The notes: generated by a model from the sequence alone, not told the origin. A stretch of DNA of 64,000 bases from CAYFUF01 sp964346245 (GCA_964346245.1 CAYFUF010000003.1:8189-72188); one strand, 5' to 3'. Shown: positions 1-8,256, counted from the stretch's first letter. Numbers and translations are program-made.

Positions 1-259
1 CCTCTTGCGATTTTGCGGTTAACATAATAATGCCTATCTCAGGAAACTCTGTTCTTAGAATCTCACAGACCTCGTATCCACTTATCCCTGGCAGCATTAA
101 GTCCAAGACAACGATGTCTGGTCTTTCTTTGCGAGCTAGCTCAACTCCTTGCTCCCCTGTCTCTGCCTCGATTATCTCGAAGCCCTCATTTTCTAAATTG
201 ATCCGTGTAAACTTCCGAATAGGGGCCTCATCTTCTACGAGTAGAATTCTTGTCGTCAT
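1..259 (-). CDS. Response regulator, receiver domain (partial)
   Basis: The minus-strand reading starts at an ATG at 257-259, five bases after AGGAGG (complement 265-270), and runs off the window edge. The visible 86 residues form a CheY-like receiver domain. It starts MTTRILLVEDEAPIRK with the acidic pair after the first strand, has the phospho-acceptor Asp in VVLDLMLPG near residue 53, and the switch Thr in IIMLTAK near 82. This is the layout of an OmpR/PhoB-type regulator, but the output domain lies outside the window, so the class is inference. The start overlaps the end of the pseudouridine synthase gene by 32 bases, so the two are probably co-transcribed. A sensor kinase would be expected further to the left. 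Confidence 0.85.
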   Translation of the reverse strand, partial: MTTRILLVEDEAPIRKFTRINLENEGFEIIEAETGEQGVELARKERPDIVVLDLMLPGISGYEVCEILRTEFPEIGIIMLTAKSQE

Positions 260-1214
260 CTTTCCCTCCTGACTCTAGGTCTAACTTTTCTATCTTTCTT
301 TCAAACGCTTCTAAGCGTGTTGAATAAAATACTTTTCCGCTCCACTCATAAACAGCCATATCGCCAAACGCTAACTTGTAAGCGATGAGCATTTGTGAAT
401 GAATACCTGCCCATTTTTGTTGTTTTTGCCCGTGCACATTATCGCCCACCAGAGGGTGTCCAATAGAATCCAAATGTACACGAATCTGATGAAAGCGCCC
501 AGTTTCCAACTCAATATCCAAATAAGACCACTCGTCAGTTGACTTAATCGGAGTAATACGAGTAATTGATCGTTTCCCTTCAATGGTAGACTCTGTTGCC
601 TGAACTTTTTTCCCTTGGCGAACCAGGTTGAAATCTATGGTCAACTCATCATTAATTCTACCATAGCATACTGCCCGGTAATACTTTTTAATCGAGCCGT
701 CAGCAATTGCCTCATTCAATATAACGGCACTCTTGTGATTCTTGACACCAATTATTAAGCCTTCGGTATTATAATCTAACCGATTGACGATAGAAGGTCG
801 AAAGCTCTTTTCCAGCCTCGGCACATACTCCTTTTTGTAGATGAGATCATCAACAAAAGCATCCACCACATTCTTCCCATAATCCGTTTTCTTCGCTGCA
901 TGAGACAATAGGCCCTTCGGCTTATCAATAATCGCAAAATCACTGTCCTCATATACATAGGTCAGTTCAACATACGCCCTGCTTTTCTTCTCCTCTTTTT
1001 TAAACTGCACAAGCTCTTCTTCATATATATAAAGTTGAACAGTATCACCAAGATGAAGCTCTTGATCGGGAACAGCCCTTTTCTTATTTACCTTGATCCT
1101 CTTTTTACGTATCATCTTCTGCAAATAGGACGAGCTTGCGAGAGGTAAATATTTGTTGAGAAAGCGATCTAAACGCTGGCTCGCATCGTTTTCGTAAATG
1201 TTAACTTCCCTCAT
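228..1214 (-). CDS. RluA-family pseudouridine synthase
   Basis: A protein of about 328 residues with an N-terminal S4 RNA-binding domain (roughly residues 10-70, ASQRLDRFLNKYL) followed by the RluA/RluC/RluD catalytic fold. The catalytic Asp is in NRLDYNTEG (D147), and GRFHQIRVHL is the conserved late motif. Such enzymes isomerise specific uridines in rRNA, usually 23S; the exact target cannot be read from sequence. I chose the ATG at 1212-1214, preceded by AAGTGG, over an in-frame GTG three codons upstream (1221-1223) that has no ribosome-binding site. The 3' end overlaps the following response-regulator gene by 32 bases. Confidence 0.85.
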   Translation of the reverse strand: MREVNIYENDASQRLDRFLNKYLPLASSSYLQKMIRKKRIKVNKKRAVPDQELHLGDTVQLYIYEEELVQFKKEEKKSRAYVELTYVYEDSDFAIIDKPKGLLSHAAKKTDYGKNVVDAFVDDLIYKKEYVPRLEKSFRPSIVNRLDYNTEGLIIGVKNHKSAVILNEAIADGSIKKYYRAVCYGRINDELTIDFNLVRQGKKVQATESTIEGKRSITRITPIKSTDEWSYLDIELETGRFHQIRVHLDSIGHPLVGDNVHGQKQQKWAGIHSQMLIAYKLAFGDMAVYEWSGKVFYSTRLEAFERKIEKLDLESGGKDDDKNSTRRR

Positions 1215-1284
1215 GACAACCACTTTCTATAATAAAGGACAAGATATAATTCTTTGAGCTGGATTACTGTGCTTGAATTATACC

Positions 1285-1316
1285 AATTAAAAAGGCGTAT
1301 TCCAAAGAATACGCCT
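1285..1316 (-). terminator. Rho-independent terminator after the P-loop gene
   Basis: A perfect 10-bp inverted repeat (AGGCGTATTC / GAATACGCCT, 4-base loop) lies at 1293-1316. Read on the minus strand it is followed by TTTTTAATT. It lies just after the stop of the small P-loop gene and closes the yitT-to-P-loop run. Confidence 0.85.
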
Positions 1317-1328
1317 GAGACAACCATT

Positions 1329-1751
1329 TTACTCTGCATTAAGCTCGATTATTTCGACATCGGCACTTTGAGGAATTTCATCCTTAGTGATATCTAAACC
1401 AACGGCAACATCAACATTTTGTGCAGCGGATAAGTCTTTTAGCGCTAACAACATCTCTGGTAAGTGGAAATGTACATCAAGGATATCATAGATACCATCG
1501 ACGTAAATCTTCTCTAAATCATAATCCCTAGAGATAATTCCTGCTAAGAAACCATAAAACTGATCTGTGTTTTTTATGTTGTAATCTTTAGCATTGATTA
1601 GGCGGACGCCATGATCTAAGCTGTAAATATGAGAATTATCGGTATCAATAAACGCGATATTTCCATTACCAGACTTTTTCTCATGGTTAGCTTTCTCAAT
1701 TAACCAACTTGTTTTTCCACTGCCTGACTTTCCTAATACTAATGTAACCAT
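1329..1751 (-). CDS. Small P-loop ATPase, unknown role
   Basis: A 140-residue protein beginning MVTLVLGKSGSGKTSWL, with a clear Walker A motif at residues 7-14 and a possible Walker B strand around KIYVDGIYD. It has no additional domain, signal peptide or membrane segment. The start is well supported by GAGAGGAGA upstream. It follows the DUF1292 gene by 23 bases and is followed by a strong terminator, so it is the last gene of the yitT-cvfB-parvulin-pepD-DUF1292 run. The motif predicts nucleotide binding; I do not recognise the family and assign no process. Its small size, without a sensor or DNA-binding part, argues against a complete AAA+ or ABC ATPase. Confidence 0.75.
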   Translation of the reverse strand: MVTLVLGKSGSGKTSWLIEKANHEKKSGNGNIAFIDTDNSHIYSLDHGVRLINAKDYNIKNTDQFYGFLAGIISRDYDLEKIYVDGIYDILDVHFHLPEMLLALKDLSAAQNVDVAVGLDITKDEIPQSADVEIIELNAE

Positions 1752-1774
1752 AGTTTTCTCCTCTCAATGAAATA

Positions 1775-2164
1775 TTAGTCTTCTAGTTCTTCTTCGTCAT
1801 CATACTCTTCCATGATTCTTTCGAATTCTTCGGCAACTCGGTTGAATTCGTCTTCATCTTCAATCATGGAGACTTCAATTTCACCGCTGTCTAGGTCTTC
1901 ACTGAATTCATAGAGTAGAACTTTTTGTTCATCATCAAGAGTTACAAGTGCGATGTATTCTTTATCTTCGTAAGGGAAGACTTCGAGCACTGCACATTCT
2001 AGCTCTGTATCATCATCTAAAGTCAATACGATAACTTCCATTTCATCCAAGTCGTCATCGTGGTCATGGTCGTGATCATGGTGATCATGATCGTGGTCTG
2101 CTTGGTTTTCTTCCAACTCGTTGTTCTCCAATGGTGTCTTATCGTTCATGTTTGTGTCCGTCAT
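1775..2164 (-). CDS. DUF1292 protein with His/Asp-rich segment
   Basis: An acidic protein of about 129 residues. The C-terminal part (LTLDDDTELECAVLEVF onward) matches the DUF1292 layout found in small, uncharacterised Bacillota proteins. Before it, near residues 25-40, lies an uninterrupted tract of alternating His and Asp (HDHDHHDHDHDH), which could bind divalent metals such as zinc or nickel; this is inference. The start is set by GGAGG five bases before the ATG at 2162-2164; an upstream in-frame ATG overlaps that ribosome-binding site and is unlikely to be used. It lies between pepD and the P-loop gene in the same run. Confidence 0.8.
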   Translation of the reverse strand: MTDTNMNDKTPLENNELEENQADHDHDHHDHDHDHDDDLDEMEVIVLTLDDDTELECAVLEVFPYEDKEYIALVTLDDEQKVLLYEFSEDLDSGEIEVSMIEDEDEFNRVAEEFERIMEEYDDEEELED

Positions 2165-2231
2165 AGCATCCTCCATTTAGTCATAGTATTTGGTTTACAT
2201 TTACCCTTAGCCGCTTGCCATAATCGAGAAT

Positions 2232-3677
2232 TTACCAGCTTTCGTTGATTGCTTGTATAAGTTGAACCAAGAAATCATAAGAACGGTAAACTGACTCAAT
2301 ATTAACTTTCTCTTTCGTCGTATGAGCCCCAGTAATATCAGGTCCGAAAGAGATCATATCTAGACTTGGATTCTTCTGGGCGAATAATCCACATTCTAAA
2401 CCAGCATGGATGTCTAGTACTTCTGCTCGTTGACCATAAAAGTCAACATGCAGCTTTTGGAAGCAATCCCTCAGTTTTGATTCCTCTTTGAATTCCCAAG
2501 CGGGGTAACCATCGGAAAAAGCTAAATCGGCCTGCACAATGTCAGCAATCTCCTGGAATTTTGCTTGGATTTCCTTAATTTTTGTCGTTTTTGAACTCCT
2601 TATGGATAACCAGATGTCAGCCTCGTCCTCTGTTAGCTGGACAATGGCAAGATTATCAGAAGCCTCCACCGTCTTATTATCCGGATTCATGGAATAGACC
2701 CCATGAGGCAAAAGACCAATGATTGAAAATAGCTTCATCTTCGCTGTCTTGGTGAGCGGAGCAACATCCGTTGTGACATTAGTCCATGTGAAGGTCACAT
2801 CCGGCTCAATCTTTAACAAGCTGGGCAATATCTTCTTCTTCGCATCCTCAATCGTCTGTAATACCAAGTGTTCGGAATCTTCTGCAAAGCTTATTACAGC
2901 CTTCGCCTCATGAGGTATTGCGTTATGTTTAGTCCCAGAAGAAAGGTCATGGATATTAATGACTGTTTCGCCGTCAATCTCACGGAGCAAATCTGCCATA
3001 ACTTTAATCGCATTGCTTCTGACGTTTTGAATCTCCATGCCGGAGTGTCCACCTTTTAAGTTTGCAACGCTAAGCGCTAAGCAATGGTGGTAATCGGTCC
3101 TCTCTTCTCTAGCTATAGGAAGTGTAATCTTGGCTGTCGTGCCGCCTGCGCAACCGCAAGTAACGAAGCCTTCCTCCTCTGAATCTAGATTAAGAAGTGC
3201 ATCAGCCTCAAGGAAACTAGGATCAAGACCAAGTGCCCCGTCCATGCCTGTCTCCTCGGTGCGAGTGACCAGTACACTGATATTCGCTTTCAAGTTCTCC
3301 GAAAGAAGCGCAAGACCCATAGCGACACCTATACCATTATCTGCACCTAAAGTCGTTCCTTTAGCGGTTAACCAACCTGACTCCTCTTCCATCTCAATAG
3401 GGTCTTTGCTGAAGTCATGGTCGCAACCCTCATCTTTCATACAGACCATATCCATGTGACCCTGCAAAATAATATGAGGGAGCTTCTCCCCTTGGCTTGA
3501 ATCTTTTGATATTAAAACATTTCCAGCCTGGTCAGTTCTAGTATCCAGTTGTAGTTCCTTACCTATATTAACAAGTAAGCGGGCAATGTTCTCTTCATCA
3601 TTGGAGCATCGAGGAACGTCATTTATGCGTTTGAAATAAGAAAAGACGGGGTGCTGTTCATAACTACTGTGCTCCAC
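2232..3677 (-). CDS. pepD: Beta-Ala-His / Xaa-His dipeptidase (M20)
   Basis: 481 residues, the usual length for PepD aminoacyl-histidine dipeptidases of peptidase family M20. Metal-binding signatures are in order: QGHMDMV (His and Asp), LGADNGIGVA (bridging Asp) and TRTEETGMDGA (the general-base Glu and a metal-ligand Glu). The enzyme hydrolyses cytosolic dipeptides for amino-acid recovery. It starts at GTG (3675-3677) with GGAGG eight bases upstream, lying inside the last codons of the preceding parvulin gene, so translation is probably coupled. No signal peptide is present, consistent with a cytoplasmic enzyme. Confidence 0.93.
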   Translation of the reverse strand: MEHSSYEQHPVFSYFKRINDVPRCSNDEENIARLLVNIGKELQLDTRTDQAGNVLISKDSSQGEKLPHIILQGHMDMVCMKDEGCDHDFSKDPIEMEEESGWLTAKGTTLGADNGIGVAMGLALLSENLKANISVLVTRTEETGMDGALGLDPSFLEADALLNLDSEEEGFVTCGCAGGTTAKITLPIAREERTDYHHCLALSVANLKGGHSGMEIQNVRSNAIKVMADLLREIDGETVINIHDLSSGTKHNAIPHEAKAVISFAEDSEHLVLQTIEDAKKKILPSLLKIEPDVTFTWTNVTTDVAPLTKTAKMKLFSIIGLLPHGVYSMNPDNKTVEASDNLAIVQLTEDEADIWLSIRSSKTTKIKEIQAKFQEIADIVQADLAFSDGYPAWEFKEESKLRDCFQKLHVDFYGQRAEVLDIHAGLECGLFAQKNPSLDMISFGPDITGAHTTKEKVNIESVYRSYDFLVQLIQAINESW

Positions 3678-3680
3678 CTT

Positions 3681-4442
3681 TTATTCCTCCTTGCCGTAAA
3701 AACGCTCTACAGGATAAACATTTTCTAACTTCTTCATCTCATTAGCATATCTTTCTTGTTGCTTGAGCATCAAGAATTGTTGACCAAGCTGCTGCTTAAC
3801 GGATTCAAAGTCAGTATCTTGAATTTTATTCTTTTCGTTCAATCTGATGACATGATAACCAAATTGTGATTTAACCGGCTCAGATATTTGACCTACTTCC
3901 ATTTCAATTAAGGCATTCTCAAATTCAGGAACCATCTGACCGCTCTGGAACTTACCTAGATTTCCGCCCCGTTCTTTGGAAGGGCATGATGATATTTCTC
4001 TCGCTAGATCAGCGAAATCTTCACCTTGGTCTAGCTTTTCCTTGGCTTCATCAGCTTTTTCTAAACTATCAACCAAAATGTGGTCAGCATCAAACTGATA
4101 GGTTGCTACCAGTCGGTCTTTATGTGCTTCGTAATACTCTTTAAGGTCATCTTCATCTACCTTCACATCATTCAACATTTTCGTTAAGGCAAATTGCTGA
4201 ATAAACTGTCTCTTTGTTTGTTCAAAAGCTACTTGGAATTCATCATCCTCTTCAATGCCTTGATCAACAGCGGAGAAATAGAGAAGCTTTTGATGAACTA
4301 GCTCGTCTCTTAAACGGTCCTTATCCTTATCCGTGCGAAACTGAGCACCTTGGTCACCCATTAAACTCAATAAACGTTGAAAATCTTCTTCTAGAATCTC
4401 CTCACCATTTACCTTTGCAATCACTTTATTCTCATTTGTCAT
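3681..4442 (-). CDS. Parvulin-type peptidyl-prolyl isomerase, cytoplasmic
   Basis: 253 residues with a SurA/PrsA-like N-terminal helical region (KVNGEEILEEDFQRLL) and a rotamase (PpiC) domain at about residues 115-210 (DADHILVDSLEKADEAKEKL, GGNLGKFQSGQMVPEFENAL, SQFGYHVIRL). It catalyses prolyl cis-trans isomerisation and can act as a chaperone. Unlike the second parvulin at 27.7 kb, it has neither signal peptide nor lipobox, so it should act in the cytoplasm. Its start overlaps the cvfB 3' end by 11 bases, and its stop region carries the ribosome-binding site of pepD. Confidence 0.88.
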   Translation of the reverse strand: MTNENKVIAKVNGEEILEEDFQRLLSLMGDQGAQFRTDKDKDRLRDELVHQKLLYFSAVDQGIEEDDEFQVAFEQTKRQFIQQFALTKMLNDVKVDEDDLKEYYEAHKDRLVATYQFDADHILVDSLEKADEAKEKLDQGEDFADLAREISSCPSKERGGNLGKFQSGQMVPEFENALIEMEVGQISEPVKSQFGYHVIRLNEKNKIQDTDFESVKQQLGQQFLMLKQQERYANEMKKLENVYPVERFYGKEE

Positions 4443-5295
4443 GTTTACTTCCTTTCATCTTGATTCCATTATTCTTAAACTCAATTAAACCAAGCTTTAA
4501 CAAGCGGCCAACAGATTTCTTGAACTGGGATTTGCTCATCCGAAACTCTTTTTGAATTTTCGCTGGATCAGATTTGTCGTTAAAAGGTAAGAAGCCATCT
4601 TCTTGCTTTAACTTCTCGAAGATGCTCTTTGCATCACTGTCAATGCTTTCGTGAGCCCTACTCTGTAAGCTCAAATCGATTTTCCCATCATTCTTTACAT
4701 TCTCTACCCTTGCACTGACTTCTTGACCCACATAAAGGGCACCTTTCATCTTATCCCTCGGAATCATCGCGTTGTATTGATTATCCACCACAACATAGGC
4801 ACCATAGTCCGGATTTGTCGCATAAACAACCCCTTCCACCATGTCATTTTCCTTGATGCGGTGAGGAAAAGCGAAATGATTCTTCACATTCATGGTTGCA
4901 GCTATACGGTTTGATTTATCGATGTAGCAAAAGACGAAGACCTTTTCATTCGCTTTTACTTTATGAATTTGCTCCTTAAAGGGAAGGAATAAATCCTTCT
5001 CCAAGCCCCAATCAAGGAAAGCGCCTACTCTTGTAACATCTGTTACAGGCAAAATAGCAAACTCGCCTACCTGAATCCTAGGCTTGCGCGTAGTGGCTAT
5101 CAGACGGTCATCGCTATCTCTCAGAATAAAGACTTCAATCTTGTCCCCTATGGTCCACTCCTTTTGAACAAATTTTTTTGGAAGAAGGACATCCGTATGT
5201 CCACCTTCATTGCTTCCCATTTTTTTATCATTCACGTAAGCACCTACAGAGGTGAACCGTTGAATGTACAAATTTTGCATTCTACCTAATTCCAT
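4432..5295 (-). CDS. cvfB: CvfB-type S1 RNA-binding protein
   Basis: 287 residues with the CvfB/YitL layout: repeated S1-like OB-fold domains (for example VGAFLDWGLEKDLFLPFKEQ and VVYATNPDYGAYVVVDNQYNAMIP) and a C-terminal winged-helix segment (KEFRMSKSQFKKSVGRLLKLGLI). Known CvfB proteins bind RNA and influence virulence-factor expression in staphylococci; the role here is inferred only from family. The first ATG is supported by AGGAG five bases upstream. It sits eight bases after yitT and overlaps the parvulin gene, indicating one transcript. Confidence 0.88.
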   Translation of the reverse strand: MELGRMQNLYIQRFTSVGAYVNDKKMGSNEGGHTDVLLPKKFVQKEWTIGDKIEVFILRDSDDRLIATTRKPRIQVGEFAILPVTDVTRVGAFLDWGLEKDLFLPFKEQIHKVKANEKVFVFCYIDKSNRIAATMNVKNHFAFPHRIKENDMVEGVVYATNPDYGAYVVVDNQYNAMIPRDKMKGALYVGQEVSARVENVKNDGKIDLSLQSRAHESIDSDAKSIFEKLKQEDGFLPFNDKSDPAKIQKEFRMSKSQFKKSVGRLLKLGLIEFKNNGIKMKGSKHDK

Positions 5296-5303
5296 AACAA
5301 CTC

Positions 5304-6197
5304 CTATTCAACATAATTACTTGCTCTTGTTTCGAGGCTACCAAAATCTCTACTCTCGCGCGTAAACCCTTCACCCATAACTTCTGTTGAATGATATACA
5401 TAGATAAATGCGTTAGGATCAATCTTTTCGACGAAGTCCTTAATGCGGATATATTCGTGCCGCTGTACTACGGTAACAATAATATCGTGGGGTCTTTTCG
5501 AGTAGCCACCCTTGCCTTGATAAATGGTGGTCCCCCTATTCATATCAATGTTAATGTAGCGATTAATCTTCGCAGATTCCAAGGATATGATAGTCATCAC
5601 AATTCTTCGATCAGCACCAGTAATGGCTTCCTCCAGCATAAAACTGGACACAAAAACAGCGATAACCGCATACAGCGCGCTTTCCAAGGAAATAGCAAAA
5701 GCACTAATCAATACGACAATGCCGTCAGTCAGCAAAACGCCACCTGATAAACTCAGATGGGCATACTCATGAAGTATGCGAACAATGATATCCGTTCCTC
5801 CGGTAGATGCTTTCTGTCTCATGACAAGAGCTAAGCCTATGGCCATAAGCCCTGCCCCAATAACCCCACTAACCAAAATATCATGTGTCAAGGGATCACT
5901 GATGGGAAACGCCCGTTCCAAAATGATATTACTAATCGAAAAACTAATCGTACCATAGAGTGTCAATAATCCAAACTGCTTTCCTAATAAAAGGAGGCCG
6001 ACCAAATAAAGAAAAATATTACCGATTAACGAAATCGTACCAATCTGCAGGTTTGGAAATAGATAGTTAATGACGATGGATATACCGTAGACGCCACCAG
6101 TTGCAATAGAATGGGGTGCAAAAAACATCGTTGAGGCGATGGCCATAAAGATTGTGCCCATCGTTATCAACAAAATTTTCTTGGCTGTTGTTCTCAT
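5304..6197 (-). CDS. YitT-family membrane protein (DUF2179)
   Basis: About 297 residues with an N-terminal block of five or six membrane helices (LLITMGTIFMAIASTMFFAP, IGTISLIGNIFLYLVGLLLL, VLISAFAISLESALYAVIAVF) and a soluble C-terminal DUF2179 domain (DRRIVMTIIS ... YIRIKDFVEKIDPNAFIYV). This is the standard YitT architecture; members are integral membrane proteins of uncertain transport function. I place the start at the ATG at 6195-6197, which has GGAGG four bases upstream, rather than a start 13 codons earlier. The preceding ptsH terminator is only about 20 bases away, so a promoter within it or read-through must drive this run. Confidence 0.88.
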   Translation of the reverse strand: MRTTAKKILLITMGTIFMAIASTMFFAPHSIATGGVYGISIVINYLFPNLQIGTISLIGNIFLYLVGLLLLGKQFGLLTLYGTISFSISNIILERAFPISDPLTHDILVSGVIGAGLMAIGLALVMRQKASTGGTDIIVRILHEYAHLSLSGGVLLTDGIVVLISAFAISLESALYAVIAVFVSSFMLEEAITGADRRIVMTIISLESAKINRYINIDMNRGTTIYQGKGGYSKRPHDIIVTVVQRHEYIRIKDFVEKIDPNAFIYVYHSTEVMGEGFTRESRDFGSLETRASNYVE

Positions 6198-6220
6198 AAA
6201 CCCTCCAAATAAGGTTGATG

Positions 6221-6250
6221 AAAAAAAGGACACCAAAATGGTATCCTTTT
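6221..6250 (-). terminator. Rho-independent terminator after ptsH
   Basis: On the minus strand AAAAGGATACCA and TGGTGTCCTTTT pair with one G-U wobble around a 3-base loop and run into TTTTTTT. It begins a few bases after the ptsH stop codon. Confidence 0.8.
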
Positions 6251-6255
6251 CCTAT

Positions 6256-6516
6256 TTATTCGCCTAGATTCTGAATGAATTCAACAACCTTGTTTAAATT
6301 CTCTTCCTCATCTTCTCCATTCACGCGGACAGTGACTTCCGTTCCTTTGGAAATGCCTAAACTCATCACATTGAATATGCTCTTAGCGTTAGCGACCTTG
6401 CCATCCTTAACGATTTCAACGTCACCAGGAATATTCTTTACAAATTGAACTAATGCGGCTGCTGGTCTTGCATGCAAGCCTGTTTCATTTACTACGGTTA
6501 CTGTTTTCTCCACCAT
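6256..6516 (-). CDS. ptsH: Phosphocarrier protein HPr
   Basis: 86 residues, the standard HPr length. Both regulatory residues are present: His15 in TGLHARPA, phosphorylated by enzyme I for sugar transport, and Ser46 in AKSIFNVMSLG, the target of HPr kinase in Gram-positive bacteria. P-Ser46-HPr is the co-repressor of CcpA, and here the gene follows a ccpA-like gene by 35 bases. No ptsI or hprK is in the window, whereas ptsH usually sits with ptsI. AGGAGG lies five bases before the ATG. Crh is unlikely because His15 is kept. Confidence 0.95.
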   Translation of the reverse strand: MVEKTVTVVNETGLHARPAAALVQFVKNIPGDVEIVKDGKVANAKSIFNVMSLGISKGTEVTVRVNGEDEEENLNKVVEFIQNLGE

Positions 6517-6551
6517 TGCGTCCTCCTCATATTAGTCATACTATTATTAGT

Positions 6552-7562
6552 CTAGTTGTTAATTTTAGTAGTGGTTTCTCTTTCTGCAATCTGAGTAGGT
6601 AGATAGATTGTTTCATCCATCCTTTCGTCATCCTGCAGAATCTTCGTTAACTTTCTCATTGCGATTGCCCCGATATCATAGTAGGGCTCTATCACTGTTG
6701 TGAGCCGAGGACGAATAATCGATCCTAGTTTCGTACCACCAAAACCTGCAATTTGCAAGTTCTTTGGCACATGAATCTCATGGTCATAACAGTAGTTGAT
6801 AATACCGATTGCTAAGTCATCTGTCTCTGTAATAATGGCAGATACATTACTCAGACCGTGCTTTCGGTCATACTCAGCTGCGGCTTCATATCCATCATTG
6901 GTGGTATTCTGATTCACATTGAAAGTCAACGCTTCTTTTTGGTGGGCTTTCATGGAGTCTTCATAACCTAATAACTTATATTGGCCAATATCGAAATTCT
7001 GGCTTGTCTTCATATATAAAATATCTTGATTGCCGAGTGCGATAATAGCGTCAGTTAGCTCAGCCATCGCTTCACGGTAATTGATGGATACCGTGTGGTA
7101 ATCGTTTGACTTGTAGAAACGATCCAGGAGAATGTAAGGCAAATGATATTCTCTAATCTTAACGATAATCTCGGCTTCGATGTCTTCAGAAATAATGATG
7201 ACACCTTCCACTTGTTTTCGATATAGGAAGTCCACAGCCTTCTTCTCTTGTTCGAGTTCACCGTAAGTACTGGATAGCAAGATATCGTAATTATACATCC
7301 TGCCGATTTCTTCCGCGCCCCTAATCATTTGGGCCATGTACTCTATTCCGATATCCTTGACAAGTATGCCAATCGAATTAGATTTCTTCATGACGAGGCT
7401 TCTTGCCAACTCATTAGGTTTAAACCCTAATTTATTGATGGCGTCGATAACCTTACGTTCGGCCTCCGGACTGACCGGCTTTGACTTGTTCATTACTCGA
7501 GAAACCGTAGAGATAGAAACACCTGCCAACTTTGCCACATCTTTAATTGTTGGTTGTGACAT
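6552..7562 (-). CDS. ccpA: LacI-family regulator, probable CcpA
   Basis: 336 residues: an N-terminal LacI helix-turn-helix (PTIKDVAKLAGVSISTVSRVMN, residues about 4-25, with the hinge near LARSL) and a periplasmic-binding-like core. The C-terminal stretch RPRLTTVIEPYYDIGAIAMRKLTK closely follows the CcpA-specific segment of Bacillus, including the Tyr-Asp and Arg positions that respond to P-Ser-HPr. Adjacency to ptsH supports catabolite control protein A over a dedicated sugar repressor. CcpA represses or activates carbon genes by binding cre sites; cre-like sites occur in the malE and glgC promoter regions of this window. AGGAG lies six bases before the ATG. Confidence 0.82.
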   Translation of the reverse strand: MSQPTIKDVAKLAGVSISTVSRVMNKSKPVSPEAERKVIDAINKLGFKPNELARSLVMKKSNSIGILVKDIGIEYMAQMIRGAEEIGRMYNYDILLSSTYGELEQEKKAVDFLYRKQVEGVIIISEDIEAEIIVKIREYHLPYILLDRFYKSNDYHTVSINYREAMAELTDAIIALGNQDILYMKTSQNFDIGQYKLLGYEDSMKAHQKEALTFNVNQNTTNDGYEAAAEYDRKHGLSNVSAIITETDDLAIGIINYCYDHEIHVPKNLQIAGFGGTKLGSIIRPRLTTVIEPYYDIGAIAMRKLTKILQDDERMDETIYLPTQIAERETTTKINN

Positions 7563-7579
7563 CGTACTCTCCTTTGCTT

Positions 7580-7593
7580 TGACAACGTTATCT
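7580..7593. promoter_or_regulatory. cre-like operator upstream of ccpA
   Basis: TGACAACGTTATCT matches 12 of 14 positions of the cre consensus TGWAANCGNTNWCA and is nearly palindromic around the central CG. It lies 18 bases before the ccpA start codon, so autoregulation is plausible. This is inference from one site. Confidence 0.4.
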
Positions 7594-7691
7594 TATTTGT
7601 AGTTCTTCTTTAAGTATATTAGCATAGAAATAATAGAATGTACACATTTTAAGGGTTAATTAATCATTATCTTTTCGTTTTCCCGACAGTC

Positions 7692-7738
7692 AAAAAGAAC
7701 CCCCTCAAGTAGGCATAATGCCTATCTAAAGGGAGTTC
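7692..7738 (-). terminator. Rho-independent terminator after the DUF948 gene
   Basis: A two-tier hairpin: outer arms GAACTCCCT / AGGGGGTTC (minus strand, one G-U) and inner arms TAGGCA / TGCCTA, followed on the minus strand by CTTTTTG. It separates the stress-protein pair from ccpA. Confidence 0.75.
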
Positions 7739-7777
7739 CCATGTAAATATTATCGCAATTTACTATTTTACTTTGCA

Positions 7778-8242
7778 CTATTTTTTGATGACATTTCTGA
7801 TAACATCAATAACTTCTTTGACATATCCCATCTGCGAAGCAGACTTAGAGAAACCTGAAGACACTGAATCAACAGTATCGATAGCTGTTGTTGCAATGTA
7901 TTCTACACTATCCGCTACATCAGAGCTCAGACGAGTCGTGTTCACTAGCGTATCACGAACTTGACTGATTGACTCCACAATATCTGGTGAAGATTGTGCA
8001 AGAATCATATCTACGTTATCGATGCTTGAGTTTAATTTACTCGTAATATCTGGTAATGTCTTTAACGTTCTATCGAGCTCATCTTGGTTCTTGGAAACTA
8101 ATTCTTGGACAGCTCCTAACGTCTTTGATAGTTTCATCAATACAGAAATCAAGAAGACCAAAGCGACGATAGCTACGATGACTAGAATCGCTATAAGCAA
8201 ACCATTCAGAGTAAACGTGAATGTAAATTCATTCGTTGGCAC
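7778..8242 (-). CDS. DUF948-like membrane-anchored protein
   Basis: 154 residues. One strongly hydrophobic helix near the N-terminus (LNGLLIAILVIVAIVALVFL, about residues 12-33) is followed by a long helical, Ser/Asp-rich region (VQELVSKNQDELDRTLKTL onward) with coiled-coil character. This is the arrangement of DUF948 proteins, which in Bacillota often pair with YtxH-domain proteins, exactly as here (14-base gap). Function is unknown; an envelope or stress role is inferred from the pairing. Translation starts at GTG with GAGGAGG five bases upstream. A terminator follows. Confidence 0.78.
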   Translation of the reverse strand: MPTNEFTFTFTLNGLLIAILVIVAIVALVFLISVLMKLSKTLGAVQELVSKNQDELDRTLKTLPDITSKLNSSIDNVDMILAQSSPDIVESISQVRDTLVNTTRLSSDVADSVEYIATTAIDTVDSVSSGFSKSASQMGYVKEVIDVIRNVIKK

Positions 8243-8256
8243 GTTTTCCTCCTCTT

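Noticed and set aside
30..272. Plus-strand open frame at the left edge
   Set aside because: It is the shadow of the response-regulator receiver domain on the minus strand, which has full family motifs.
2060..2248. Plus-strand open frame opposite the DUF1292 gene
   Set aside because: Its hydrophobic Val/Met/Ile run is only the complement of the His/Asp tract; there is no ribosome-binding site.
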